Shown: piece by piece, positions 23,334 through 33,960 of the stretch
How the letters are laid out: each line of letters begins with the position of its first letter
Numbering within the stretch: position 1 is the first letter of the stretch
DNA from: Eutypella sp. D-1
Taxonomy: Eukaryota > Ascomycota > Sordariomycetes > Xylariales > Diatrypaceae
Length of the DNA stretch: 64,000 nucleotides
Assembly: GCA_023313575.1 (NCBI GenBank)
Contig: JAJTTP010000018.1
Coordinates: 248,001-312,000 of the forward strand
Reading direction: 5' to 3'
Program-made: the position numbers and the translations under genes
Notes under the pieces: generated by a model
Databases searched by the model: none
What the model was told of the DNA's origin: nothing
What the model saw: the letters and a program-made list of their open reading frames with translations, nothing else

Positions 23334-24243
23334 AGACAGCATGTTTCGTTCTAGAGGGGGTGGGGCCCGGAGGAAGGGGGGTTAAAGTTAATCTATGAGT
23401 GTCGTCATGTATCCGAGTTAATTCAATGCGAGCAAAAGGCAGCATAATGTCCTCATTGAAGTTTTGATGGAATAAGCTTTCTGAAAACTTTTCTGCCATG
23501 TTTGAAGGTTATCATTGCTGTCATCTTATTTGAAAAGTTGTGAGAACTCTCCTGTAGAACCACCTAGGTATCATACGAGGGCACATCGACGTGAAGAACT
23601 CTATTTTCGTGTTATACTTCGAGGTTCAAAGCTTGGTGGCCGATTTGGGTATGACGCTCCATACCTATTTGAGTTATCACGTAAGCAGTCATTGAGGTTA
23701 TTCCAGCCAAGCGCTCATGTCGGATGGGAACCTAGTATTCGTATATGTTTTTTCAGTTGCTGGGGCACATCAACATCCAGAGATTAAGTACCTAGGTACC
23801 TGAATGGGTTTGGCTATGTTGAGATTGATGATTCTAATTTTATGATTGGTGGGCAGATATGTGAGTATGCTGTACTGGAATCATATGGTTTTTCTTTCTG
23901 ATAGGGGCTACACTTCTTGCACAGCATGTATGGATACCTAAGGTTGACTGCTTCCTTCCATTTTTCGGGGTTTGGAGGGGTGGAGGGGCCAGCGGTAGGC
24001 ACACCATACCTACCGAGGTAGTAAGTACGACCAATGAATTTCCAGGCATGTCATACAAATCATGACATCACAATGAATGCACCTTTACTATGTACCTCCA
24101 AGGCTGGCTCGGAACAACTGGCTGAAACCACTTCAACTTCTATCAACCAACTGGGAAATAATACTCAACTCAATGCAAGGTGTTAACTTCAAAGTTCAAC
24201 GAACACAGTTTCCAAGCCGTTCGAGCTTAAAATTTTATACGTG
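23334..24243. other. Intergenic region between LPMO and LanC-like genes
   Basis: 0.9 kb, AT-rich, no supported open frame. A CCTAGG-centred palindrome is at 23788-23800 and a degenerate copy near 24006. Confidence 0.5.
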
Positions 24244-25443
24244 ATGGCTCATTCGCGGCGGTACTTCGCTCGTGTTGGTGATACTAGGGCCTTGCCAAAA
24301 CCCAATCAGGAGCTTCTCCAGTCGCTGTCTCGAATCAATACTTACAACCCGCCCGTGCATACCTGCTCAACTGGATGGTCTTTCGCAGGTTTCTACAGCG
24401 GTCCGACGTCTATTTCGTATCTTTTTTACCGCCTCTCATTGATCTACCCGGATGCCGAATTCAAGCAGCAGTCTTTTCGAGACTGGGCCGAGGACTACCT
24501 TAAGCTCGGCATCCATGTTCAGCAAAAAGCACCAGACCCGAGCCATTGTGGCATTGCCAATGAGCTCCTGGCCTCGTTGACCCTGCGAAGTATCATGGGT
24601 AACAACTTAGATCTAGCGCGCCAGGTTTGCGCGTTCGAGGAGGTAATCAATAGCGCCGATAGGGGCTCCAACGAATGGCTGTACGGTCGGGCAGGGTACC
24701 TCTACTTTCTTCGTCTGTGTCGTTCGCATTTTGAAAGACTGGCCGACTCGCATTCCGTCATAGAGCTGCTGACGCAAACCATCGAGCGGACCATCCGCCG
24801 TATCCTCGAGGTACCTCTACCTTGGACCTGGCACGGTAAGGAGTACCTAGGTGCAGCGCACGGGTATATCGGAATCATCACCCAGATTATACTGTCCCGT
24901 AATCAGAACCACACAGGGGGGCTCGTGGATATCATGGATAGAGTTTTAGCACTGCAGTTCCCCAGTGGGAACTTTCCGTCCTCTATCAAAGAAGGTTGCA
25001 TGGAGCACGACGATAGACTCGTACAGTTTTGCCATGGTAGCCCGGGATTCGTCATGTCTCTGAGCTCGACGGCTGAATACTTCCCCACGGATATCAAGGC
25101 CAGGATACGGGACGCCATAGAGAAAGCTAGGGCCGATATTTGGTATCGCGGATTGCTGACTAAGCCACCATGTCTCTGCCATGGCATTGTCGGGAATGCG
25201 CTCGCATTTTCGCAGGCAAACGACAATCGGTTCGAGCAGCTGTTGGCGTATTCCACCACTCAGTCGATCGAGGCGAATGCGAAGGCAGACCCATCGCGCG
25301 CGGTGGACAAAGGATGGCTGCATGATGCTGGGCGCGATGACGCCTTCGCGGGCTTATATACGGGTGAGGCAGGCCGAGCATGGGTTTGGGCTGTAGCTGA
25401 CGCCAAGTTACCGAGAACGTGTCTCGGTTACAACAATGTCTAA
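24244..25443 (+). CDS. LanC-like (LANCL) protein
   Basis: Single exon, 399 aa, starting at the ATG at 24244 just after an in-frame GTG. The sequence shows repeated helical-barrel motifs of the LanC family: WLYGRAGYLYFLRL (about 145-158), GKEYLGAAHGYIG (198-210), QFCHGSPGFVMSL (261-273), PPCLCHGIVGNALAF (308-322) and GLYTGEAGRAW near the end. The zinc ligands Cys263, Cys312 and His313 are all present. Bacterial LanC cyclases add cysteine thiols to dehydroamino acids in lantibiotics. Eukaryotic LANCL proteins are stand-alone and reported to join glutathione to dehydroamino residues in damaged proteins. There is no LanB/LanM dehydratase or precursor peptide nearby, so a LANCL-type housekeeping or repair role is more likely than peptide maturation. 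Substrate unknown. Confidence 0.9.
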   Translation: MAHSRRYFARVGDTRALPKPNQELLQSLSRINTYNPPVHTCSTGWSFAGFYSGPTSISYLFYRLSLIYPDAEFKQQSFRDWAEDYLKLGIHVQQKAPDPSHCGIANELLASLTLRSIMGNNLDLARQVCAFEEVINSADRGSNEWLYGRAGYLYFLRLCRSHFERLADSHSVIELLTQTIERTIRRILEVPLPWTWHGKEYLGAAHGYIGIITQIILSRNQNHTGGLVDIMDRVLALQFPSGNFPSSIKEGCMEHDDRLVQFCHGSPGFVMSLSSTAEYFPTDIKARIRDAIEKARADIWYRGLLTKPPCLCHGIVGNALAFSQANDNRFEQLLAYSTTQSIEANAKADPSRAVDKGWLHDAGRDDAFAGLYTGEAGRAWVWAVADAKLPRTCLGYNNV

Positions 25444-26320
25444 AGTAGACCGAGAAAGAATTTTTCCCCTTCTCTTCTTTCTTGCTTTCAGCTCCCTGAT
25501 TAGTTAAGCACGCCAGCGTACCCTGGCATGACACGAGATGGTGTTAATAATATATAGTAAATCAACACGAGTTAGGCTGATCCTTCGTTTTCTAGCTCAT
25601 CGGCAATGTGCGTAGCGAATGAAGACAATTCTAATGCTGTTTGGTGTCATTTTCGCTTCTTAAAAGTGCCCGTAGCCGGTCGGCAACTCCCAGCGCTAAC
25701 CTTCATGTACTTGTTGAGAGTTGTAGAATTGAAGAAGGAGGGCTGAAATAGCTAGAAACCTGTCACTCATGATAAGAGCACCGGCTTCTTAACTACAACT
25801 CCTCAGCTGATTCTTGGCGACCGTTATACGGCCGTTTTATAGTGTGATGAGTCGGTTAATATAGCGTGACCTAAGGGTAGACTGGCAGATGACGGGCCAG
25901 ACCTAGACCAACTAGTTCCCAAGCGACCAAGGAAAGCTCCCGCAGAGATCTTAGCTGGGAAGGATGCGCTACTATGGAACGTTACGCTATATTAAGACAC
26001 CTGCCGTATCCGGCCAAATATCCCAGCAACCCGCCCGGAATTCCGCCAGTAGCCGGCGACCAATTGACTATAAGTGACCTAGCCTCCTCATGCACCCATA
26101 GCTGGGCGCGATGACGTGCTTGGAGAAATTCGCCTGCTTATATACCGTCTTACTCTTTTTTCTCTTTCGCGACCCCCTCGGGGCGAGTTGCACGTCGTGA
26201 TGCTATCATGTCAATCGACCCGACGAGATTGACGGCTGCTTCAGCGCACTGCGTCTAAACTTTTTTTCAATACTATAAAGGCTGCAGTATTTTAGTAGCC
26301 GCGGCAGTACGAAACTAACG
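25444..26320. other. Intergenic region, permease promoter
   Basis: 0.9 kb with no gene. A TATA-like TATAAAG is at 26274-26280, about 40 bp before the permease start, after a T-rich run. Confidence 0.5.
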
Positions 26321-27913
26321 ATGGATCCCGACTCCGAGAAGGCCCAGCCTACGAGTGGCGCGAACCCGAACGATGGGATTCATTCGGACACTGCCTCAGG
26401 GCACGTGTTGGAGGATAAGCTGCGGCGCTCGCTTTCGGCGCGGCAGGTTCAGATGATCGCTATCGGCGGTACCATTGGGACGGGACTGTTCTTGGGAACC
26501 GGAAAGTCCCTCGCGACGGGCGGGCCGGCAGCCCTGCTAATCTGCTACGCCATCATCGGGGCGATCGTTTTCGTCACGATGCTGTGCCTGGGCGAGATGG
26601 CGGCCTATGTCCCGGTGGCGGGCAGCTTCTGCACCTTCGCAACGCGCTACATTGACGATGCTTTTGGCTTCGCTATCACGTGGAACTACTGGTTTAACGA
26701 TGCGGTCGCGACGGCCGCTGACCTCGTTGCCCTGCAACTGCTCATGGAATACTGGACCTCCGACTTCCCCTGGTACGCCCTCGGTCTCATCGTCTGGGCC
26801 ATCATCGTGGCCGCCAACATCATCAACGTGCGTGCCTACGGAGAAGTCGAGTATTGGCTTTGCCTGCTGAAGGTCGTCACCATCGTCGTGTTCATCGTGC
26901 TCAGCATCGCCGTCAACGCCGGTGCCAACACGGAGAGGGCGTACATCGGCGGGAAGAACTGGTACATCGAAGGAGCGCCTTTCGTGGGTGGGTTCGGCGG
27001 GTTCGCCAGCGTCTTCGTGACGGCTTCCTTCGCGTACGGCGGCACTGAGTCGATCGCCATCACGGCGGGCGAGACGCGGGACCCGGCGCGCCAGCTACCA
27101 CGCGTGGTCAAGAACGTCTTCTGGCGCATCCTCATCTTTTACCTGCTGTCGACGCTGCTCATCGGCCTCAACGTGCCCTACAACTACCCGGGCCTCCAGA
27201 CCAAGGACACGCGCACGAGCCCCTTCACCATCGCCTTCCAGATGGCCGGGTCCAAGGTCGCGGGGTCCTTCATGAACGCCGTCATCATGACGAGCGTCAT
27301 ATCCGCAGGAAACCACGCGCTCTTCGCCGGCTCGCGACTGCTGTACACGCTCTCGATCAACGGGCACGCGCCGCCGTTCTTCGGGCGCCTGACGCGGTTC
27401 CAGGTGCCGTGGGTGGCGGTGCTCTTCACGTCGGTGATCTCGGGCCTGCTGTTCGGCGCGTCGTTCGTCGGCGCCGGCGAGCTGTGGTCCTGGCTGCAGG
27501 CCATCATCGGCGTGAGCAACCAGCTGTCGTGGATCACGATCGGCATCGCGTCGCTGCGGTTCCGCGCCGGCATGAAGGCCCAGGGCCGCGAGCACCTCCT
27601 GCCCTTCCGCAACTGGACTTATCCCTGGGGCCCCATCGCCGCCGTCGTGCTCAACAGCTTCCTCGTCCTCGTTCAGGGCTGGTCCTGCTTCAGTCCCCGC
27701 TTCAACGCCGTCGACTTCGTCAGCTACTACATCGAGCTGCCCGTCTTCGCCCTCATGTTTGTTGTTTGGAAGTTCGTCAAGAAGACGCGCTTCCAGCGCG
27801 CCCACGAGATGGATCTCGTTACTGATGTCTACACCAAGGACGACATTGAGCCCGAGGAGAAGGGCAAGTGGCACAGCCGCGCGCGCAAGCTTGGTACATG
27901 GATATGTTTCTAG
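26321..27913 (+). CDS. Amino-acid permease of the yeast amino acid transporter (YAT) family
   Basis: Single exon, 530 aa. A hydrophilic N-terminus of about 45 residues is followed by about 12 transmembrane helices. Landmarks are LSARQVQMIAIGGTIGTGLF (helix 1), GGPAALLICY, the GEMAAYVPVAGSF loop, SFAYGGTESIAITAGETRDP (helix 6 and following loop) and the family-typical NHALFAGSRLLYTLSINGHAP. The protein should be a plasma-membrane H+/amino-acid symporter. The GTE-x-x-x-x-TAGE form resembles the Lyp1/Can1 group, but substrate choice is not safe from motifs. The gene is strikingly GC-rich at third positions, which leaves a 280-codon open frame on the opposite strand that is only a shadow. It is not obviously linked to the LanC-like gene upstream. 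Confidence 0.93.
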   Translation: MDPDSEKAQPTSGANPNDGIHSDTASGHVLEDKLRRSLSARQVQMIAIGGTIGTGLFLGTGKSLATGGPAALLICYAIIGAIVFVTMLCLGEMAAYVPVAGSFCTFATRYIDDAFGFAITWNYWFNDAVATAADLVALQLLMEYWTSDFPWYALGLIVWAIIVAANIINVRAYGEVEYWLCLLKVVTIVVFIVLSIAVNAGANTERAYIGGKNWYIEGAPFVGGFGGFASVFVTASFAYGGTESIAITAGETRDPARQLPRVVKNVFWRILIFYLLSTLLIGLNVPYNYPGLQTKDTRTSPFTIAFQMAGSKVAGSFMNAVIMTSVISAGNHALFAGSRLLYTLSINGHAPPFFGRLTRFQVPWVAVLFTSVISGLLFGASFVGAGELWSWLQAIIGVSNQLSWITIGIASLRFRAGMKAQGREHLLPFRNWTYPWGPIAAVVLNSFLVLVQGWSCFSPRFNAVDFVSYYIELPVFALMFVVWKFVKKTRFQRAHEMDLVTDVYTKDDIEPEEKGKWHSRARKLGTWICF

Positions 27914-28924
27914 AGGTCGGGAGATTGCCTGTCGCATCTGAGAAGTACCGGTATCATAGCATGTAATGTTTATAGCTGTGATATAGTGATGAATGGATTC
28001 TTGTCACGATGTCACGATCATCTCTGGCTATCTTATATTTAGATAGGAAATATACATACATCTACTAGTAGGTAGTCGACGCGTCGCATAGGTGCTAGAA
28101 CTCCCCCACTCGACCTGCACGGGTCTTCCCCGATTACCAGCGTGGGTTCATTGCACAACGACGACTTCTGCTTGAGGTCGGCCGTTGAAGAGTAACCTAC
28201 AGTCTTCCGTGGCAATAATGTTTACTGTATAGCCCCAGAATATTAGGGAGGGATCAGTAGAGGTCCGGTTAGGGTGTCAGGCCCCCGCGAAAATTTATGG
28301 CCTAGCTATGTATTTGCCCATGAATGAAGTTGGGCCATAACCATTCGCACCCGCCTGGGTTACCAAAGCCGTAATTTGTAATGAAAAGTCTCATGTTAAT
28401 AATGAGCATTAATCATGGTACACGGAAGATTATTTTCGTAATGCTAAGAACTGTACGTAACTTCGTCGCATCTCATTGTTCTCGTACATAATTATGCCCA
28501 ATCCGTCCACCGTCTAGCTACAAGACTCCAGGACCCATTGCGAAAGTAGTACCACATATCGTCAAGGCAAAGACTTGTTCATTACAAACGACCTACTAGA
28601 GAAATAATGTATTCAGATTCACACGAGGTTTCAGCGACCATTCTCTCACTAGAGAGTCTTCAATTGACTCTGGAATATTTACTCATCAGACCTTTTTAGC
28701 CTCTTGGTCATGATAAAGGAAGCAGTTGGCTTCGAGGATTGATCGAGAAAACAAAGCCCTTGGACATGGCTTGGGCGGTATGATACCTACCTAGGTAGGT
28801 ATGTATTAGCTACCTAGTAGAGCCGAGCTCAAACAAAGACAAATACGTTTTCACACACTTCAAGAAGCATGATAACATAGATATTAGAGATTTTTTTCAT
28901 TGTGCAGGCCACTGGCCGAATAGA
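27914..28924. other. Intergenic region upstream of carboxypeptidase
   Basis: 1 kb, AT-rich, no gene. It carries the perfect 20-bp CCTAGG-centred palindrome listed separately, about 120 bp before the carboxypeptidase start. Confidence 0.5.
28784..28803. repeat. Perfect 20-bp palindrome centred on CCTAGG
   Basis: ATACCTACCTAGGTAGGTAT equals its own reverse complement. Related copies are spread through the spacers of this window (see the finding). Confidence 0.9.
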
Positions 28925-30498
28925 ATGCATTGCTCCTTCCTGAAGAAAATGCTGCAGGGTGCGCTATCAGCAGCGTTGCTACTGCCAACTCAGGAGCTCC
29001 CGGCGCTACCGTTAGTAAGTCAGAAGAATATCGGCCAGTCGGACTATCGGGGATACCGACTCCCGGAATATCCCGACCATGCGGTCCGTATGAAGGAACA
29101 GACCGACGATCTATGCGATGCCGGTTCGAAGCAGTACACCGGCTGGCTTGACGTCGGCGGCAGGCACCTATTCTTCTGTAGGCCCCCGCCGTGGTTCAAC
29201 CGTAGATAGTTAATGCATATCACCATCCTAACTTCTACATAGGGTATTTCGAGAGCCTGGGCGATCCGCAAAATGACCCGCTGAACCTCTGGTTAACCGG
29301 GGGCCCGGGCTGCAGCGGCCTCTTTGGCATGATGCTCGAGCTGGGACCGTGTCTGATCAACGACGACGGGACAGGCACCTACCGGAACCAGTTCTTATGG
29401 ACGAGGAATTCGTCGATGATCTTCGTCGACCAGCCAGCTGGGACCGGCTTTTCCTACGTCGACGAGGAGCACGAGCGGCCGGGAGATTCGTACATGGCCG
29501 CTGAGGATATGCACGTTTTCCTTAGGATATTCTACAGCATATTCCCTCACCTTCAGATAGTACCGTTCCACATATCGGGCGAAAGCTACGGTGGCCGCTA
29601 TGCCCCGGCTTTCGCCGCCGAGATCATCCGCTACAACAACATGCGCATGGGGCCAGACTTCAAGATCCCCCTGGAATCCATCATGATCGGAAACGGGTTC
29701 GTCTCTCCCTTGGACACAATGTACGGTTACTACGATACGCTGTGCACTACCAAGCCCGGTGTCGCGGGACCAGTGTTTAACAGCACACGGTGCACGCAGA
29801 TCGCAGAGGCCATGCCGCGATGCGCATATCTACACGAGGCCTGCTATGACTACGAGGACGCCATCATCTGCCAGGCGGCGGACGGCTTCTGCATGACCGA
29901 GATCCGGGATCTCTACGACGACGAGGTCGGCGAGGGCGGACGCGACCCGTTCGACATCACCCGCGTCTGCGAGGTGGACGACTACTGCTACAAGTCCGCG
30001 CTACATATACAAGATTACATGAACACGCCATCTGTGTGGTCGGCTCTTGACGTGCCCGAGGCCGTGTCAAATTTCAGCCTCATCTCCACCGATGTCTACG
30101 ATCTATTTGCTAGTGGTAATGATATGTACGTTAGCACCACCACGGAGGTCAAGTACGTCCTCGAGAAAGGCGTCGACGTGCTCGTGTATAACGGCAATCT
30201 CGACCTCGCGTGCAACACGGCCGGCAACCTCCGCTGGACGGAGCAGCTGCCCTGGGCTGGGCAGGCTGGGTTCGCTGGGCAGGGGCTCAGGCCCTGGTAC
30301 GCCCCCAGGAACGGGGCGGTAGTCGAAGCGGGCGCTATGAAGGAAGTCAATGTGGTAGGGGCCCCTGGAAATTCCAAGACGTCCCGGCTCTCATTCGTCA
30401 CATTTGACCGGGCGGGGCACATGGTGCCACTGAACCAGCCGGAGGCCATGCTTCACCTGGTTCAGACTTGGATGGATGGTGGGGATTTGAGGACTTGA
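28925..30498 (+). CDS. Serine carboxypeptidase, family S10
   Basis: Two exons, 28925-29177 and 29243-30498, 502 aa. The splice creates HLFFWYFESLGDPQNDP, typical of S10. The N-terminus has a hydrophobic segment after a short basic stretch, probably a secretory signal. The catalytic triad is intact: Ser199 in GESYGGRYAP, Asp405 in NGNLDLACNTAG and His477 in RAGHMVPLNQPEAM. The oxyanion and substrate-site element LWLTGGPGCSG is present, with paired cysteines in the middle insert (CYDYEDAIICQAADGFC). The enzyme removes C-terminal residues from peptides at acid pH, in the vacuole or outside the cell; the target compartment cannot be fixed here. It resembles carboxypeptidase Y in length and motif set. 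Confidence 0.93.
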
Positions 30499-32249
30499 CC
30501 ACCGTATGCTGACGTGGCCGGAGGATTACGTGTTCAAGGGTTTTCATGAGAGTGTAACTTAAACTATGCTATCAAACTCAATGAAATGAGGGGTTTTCCA
30601 CCAAACCTACGTAGGGGGCGGATTGCTAGCTTCATGATGACATGATCAATGTAGTTTGAGTGACAAATCAATTGAACCTACATATGCCTATAGTCTATTA
30701 TCACCGTCAGTTGAGCCTCACCTATAGTAGGGATATTATAAAAGGGGAAAATCGGATATAGGCGATCACGTAAGCCATATCTCCGGGGATCGGCAGGGTA
30801 TATATAGGCCCAGGGCACCCCCGTCTCTGTAACTAGAAGATCGTCTTTTCTTTTATGCCAATCTACGATTCTCCCACATACAATCTTAGATCTATAGACG
30901 TGACATCTATCTACTATACTATCAATGTACATTTCCATAATCGAAGTCGTCGGTGCATAACGTGCAATGCGACTTCACCCCTAATATCACATTCTGGCCG
31001 AAGGTCGGTAAAGATTCCGGGTCAGTGGTTCACCGAAACCGGCTCCATGGCGGCGGACGCCATGCGTGCAACCAAGCATAAATCATGGGGATTAAGGGTA
31101 TAGGCATGATCCCATGGCCACAGCCTCGGAACTTTATCTACGAGACTTTGCCTTCACTATTAAGGTTAACTCTCCACGCGAACCTTATGCTTAATCTAGA
31201 TTGACCTCGTAATCCGGTAGGTTTGGGGATGCATTATGAACTTTAATTCCTCCCGAGGCTCTCCATCACCTGAGCCATTGGCTTGGTATATGTAGATCAC
31301 CACGTTTCTCCAAACTGCCGGAGCGATTTAGTGGAGACTTTCAACGTCACACCTTCTTGATAGCGAATTCCACATTCATCGTGACACGTCTCGATGCGAT
31401 GGCTACATTGACAGTTGGGTTGGCGTTCTAGTAGTTCTGGTGGTGATAAATGTCTCCGTTTGCTGGTGGTACCCATATGGCCCCATTACGATGGGCAACG
31501 ACTGAAACTGACAGCCTCAGTACGAGACTCATACTAATAAACTTCACTTATTCCTACGACCTGATACGAGCTCGAAAGCCAATATTCTCGACCAAAGAGC
31601 CTGAGGGATTACGCGTACTGGTCTAAATACTCCAGACACCGCTCCATCTAGCTTTCAACTTTATCCGTGGAACTTAGTTTAGACTCCTGGTGAAAAGTTT
31701 GATTCTGGATCAGACAGAAGTGACGTCTACGATAGTCTAGCAATAAGATCACGGGAGAATCAGATCAAACGAGCCGCCCGTAGATCTTCTTGAATCAAAA
31801 TCAGAGGATCAGGAAAAGACTGCGCGTTGTTGCTATCTTTTCTGATTTGATTTTAATTTGACATCTGCGGAAAGGTGGGTGGACTTCCGTATTACGGCAT
31901 CGGATCGAAATTCAGAGGATATTTTACTCAACGATAACTGGGCTATGGCTTAAAATATACTATGGAAGTTTAGGCCTATATAATATCTATAATAAAGCCC
32001 GATCGCCAAATATAATTCAACACCTAATTATTTAGGCTGTTGGTCGAGTGCTTGCGTTCTTCCAGATTTCCATCGGATCCCAGGGTCAATATGGATCTGT
32101 TGCGTGTGGGACTGGGCCCCTCGTAGCGGATCACGCAGGATGGGGGCGGGACAGGTGGAGACGATCCACTGATCTGCGAAGATCGATCTACCATATCTGG
32201 TGGAGACCTGGAAGGTGATCTACTAATGGAGTAAGTGGGCGTGCATGCA

Positions 32250-32267
32250 CGATTTTTTTCATTGGTC
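32250..32267 (-). repeat. 18-bp GACCAAT-type repeat, inverted copy
   Basis: Reverse complement reads GACCAATGAAAAAAATCG and is identical to the copy at 33277-33294 on the other strand, about 1 kb away. Confidence 0.85.
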
Positions 32268-33170
32268 AATTGTAAAAATCAACAGGACCTGATATACTCA
32301 AGGACTTCTACCCAAGTTTCAATCAGATGGATCTGATTTCTGGCTGGACATTTACTGATTCTAATGCCCACCTTCGTAGAAAGACAGTGATCCATGTTCG
32401 ATATACAGTTTGGGTGGAAACTATGGACGATGAAGGTTTCTATCATACTTTGGTTGGAAGCCTTCATCTTATATGCCAGTCTGACTGCGAGAGTATTACG
32501 AGAAAAGAATCAACGGATGGCCAAATTAACTTGGAGGGGGCCGCATTAGATTCAATTTAGAATAATCGTATTGTTTTAAACTTCAGATATGGGTTCGTCG
32601 ATCCCGAAAACTCTGGAGTCTATTTCGGTATATGCCATCAAGCCTGTGCCGAATATTGATGGCCATTAATTAAATCACGAGGTATTATGTCCCAATTCAG
32701 ATCATGATTTCTCGCCCAAGAGTTGGAAATCAGATCTGAACCTTGGCTAGGCGAATCAGGCGGGTGCCACTTCTCCATGCGATTATTCAGCTACCTCCAG
32801 TACTTAGAAATACCTACCTACCCTGCTACCTAAGGTAAGGTGGTATGAACAAGCTGATGAGAGTCCCATGAACGCAATATGTGCCCATATAATTAGGGAC
32901 ATTATCTATTAGCAATTCGTAGGCAGGTGCGTTAGTGTTGCTCTTAGAGGGTAGGTCTAAAAGGAAGGCACTGTCCTCATGTAGATAGCTGGGCAAGGTA
33001 GATCTAGATGGAACCTCATGGATGGACAGACACATAGTGCAGAGTGGGTAGGAACGCCTAAGAAAGACAGATTTCCTGGATGAGATCGGCCAATAGAAAA
33101 TCAAATCAGGCCTTCTGGCAACAGTGAGCCCATTTCTAACCTAGCTTGCACTCGTAATCCAGCTTGAATC

Positions 33171-33294
33171 GACCAATCAAAAAAATCGGCACATGGTGTA
33201 TGTAGAATAGTCTGCTATTATACGAGTGTCCAAGTTAAATCGGACCAATAGAAAAAATCGCACAGGTCGTGGTGCGGACCAATGAAAAAAATCG
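33171..33294 (+). repeat. Cluster of three 18-bp GACCAAT-type repeats
   Basis: Direct copies at 33171-33188 (GACCAATCAAAAAAATCG), 33243-33260 (GACCAATAGAAAAAATCG) and 33277-33294 (GACCAATGAAAAAAATCG), spaced 72 and 34 bp start to start. They differ only at positions 8-9. A weaker copy is near 33088. The core CCAAT could be a CCAAT-box, but no gene follows closely. Confidence 0.85.
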
Positions 33295-33599
33295 GTGGAG
33301 GGGTACATTGCTTGAACCATTGCTACACAAGTACCGAGAGTCTGGGAATGTCCCCGAGGTCGTCGATTTTGGGTGTGGCGCTATGGTAGGGCTGGCGGGA
33401 GCGGGACAGGGGGTACTTCCGATTATCCAATCGGGAGTTTTCCAGGTACCTGTCAGATCTGGTGCCTGGCACATCACTTCCGAATCTGGGATAGCGGAAT
33501 CTGGGGCCGGATTACTGATTGTGGCACCCGGATTCCGAATTTCGGTTTAATATAAATATGTGCCTTCCATCCCATCCAACTTCGAACTTCTCCTTCCCT

Positions 33600-33960
33600 T
33601 CTACATCATCAAACACACACACACACACTTTACACATACAAGTCACACTCTCTCTTCATACACATACACAGACACTTACCACATGGACACACACACATCT
33701 TCCATCTTATCTCTCCAGTCTCACCATGCATGCACCTTACCATCCACCTTCCATGCATCTACCCATGCACCCACATATGCATCCATCCATCCATCCATGT
33801 ACTCGTCCATGTATCCATTGTCATGATCATCATCCATCATCAACATGATCCATCATCATCGTGACTTGTCTTCATCATGACCCATCATCATCATAACCTG
33901 TCATCATCATGATACATCATCACCATCTATCATCAACATGAACATATTTGTCATCCTCCA
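33600..33960 (+). repeat. Simple-sequence tracts (CA, CCAT, ATC)
   Basis: A (CA)n run near 33612-33626, CCAT units near 33780-33800 and CATCAT/TGATC mixtures from about 33825 to 33935 form a 360-bp microsatellite-like block. Open frames here translate to histidine/threonine-rich low complexity and are not genes. Confidence 0.8.

Larger units (their letters stand above)
30499..33550. other. AT-rich gene-free region with short dispersed repeats
   Basis: 3 kb of low-GC sequence with no gene I can support. The longest open frames are 70-93 codons and unrecognised (for example plus 32327-32560 and plus 33269-33550). It contains several copies of an 18-bp GACCAAT...ATCG motif in both orientations and many GATCAGATC-like words. 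This could be a decayed, RIP-affected element or simply heterochromatin-like spacer. Confidence 0.5.

Noticed and set aside
27095..27937. 280-codon open frame on the minus strand
   Set aside because: It lies wholly opposite the GC-rich permease gene and translates to low-complexity Arg/Glu/Ala-rich sequence; a shadow of third-position GC bias.
32250..33294. Reading the 18-bp inverted pair as a complete MITE
   Set aside because: No target-site duplication was found next to the outer repeats, and extra direct copies break the simple terminal-repeat pattern; kept only as a repeat finding.
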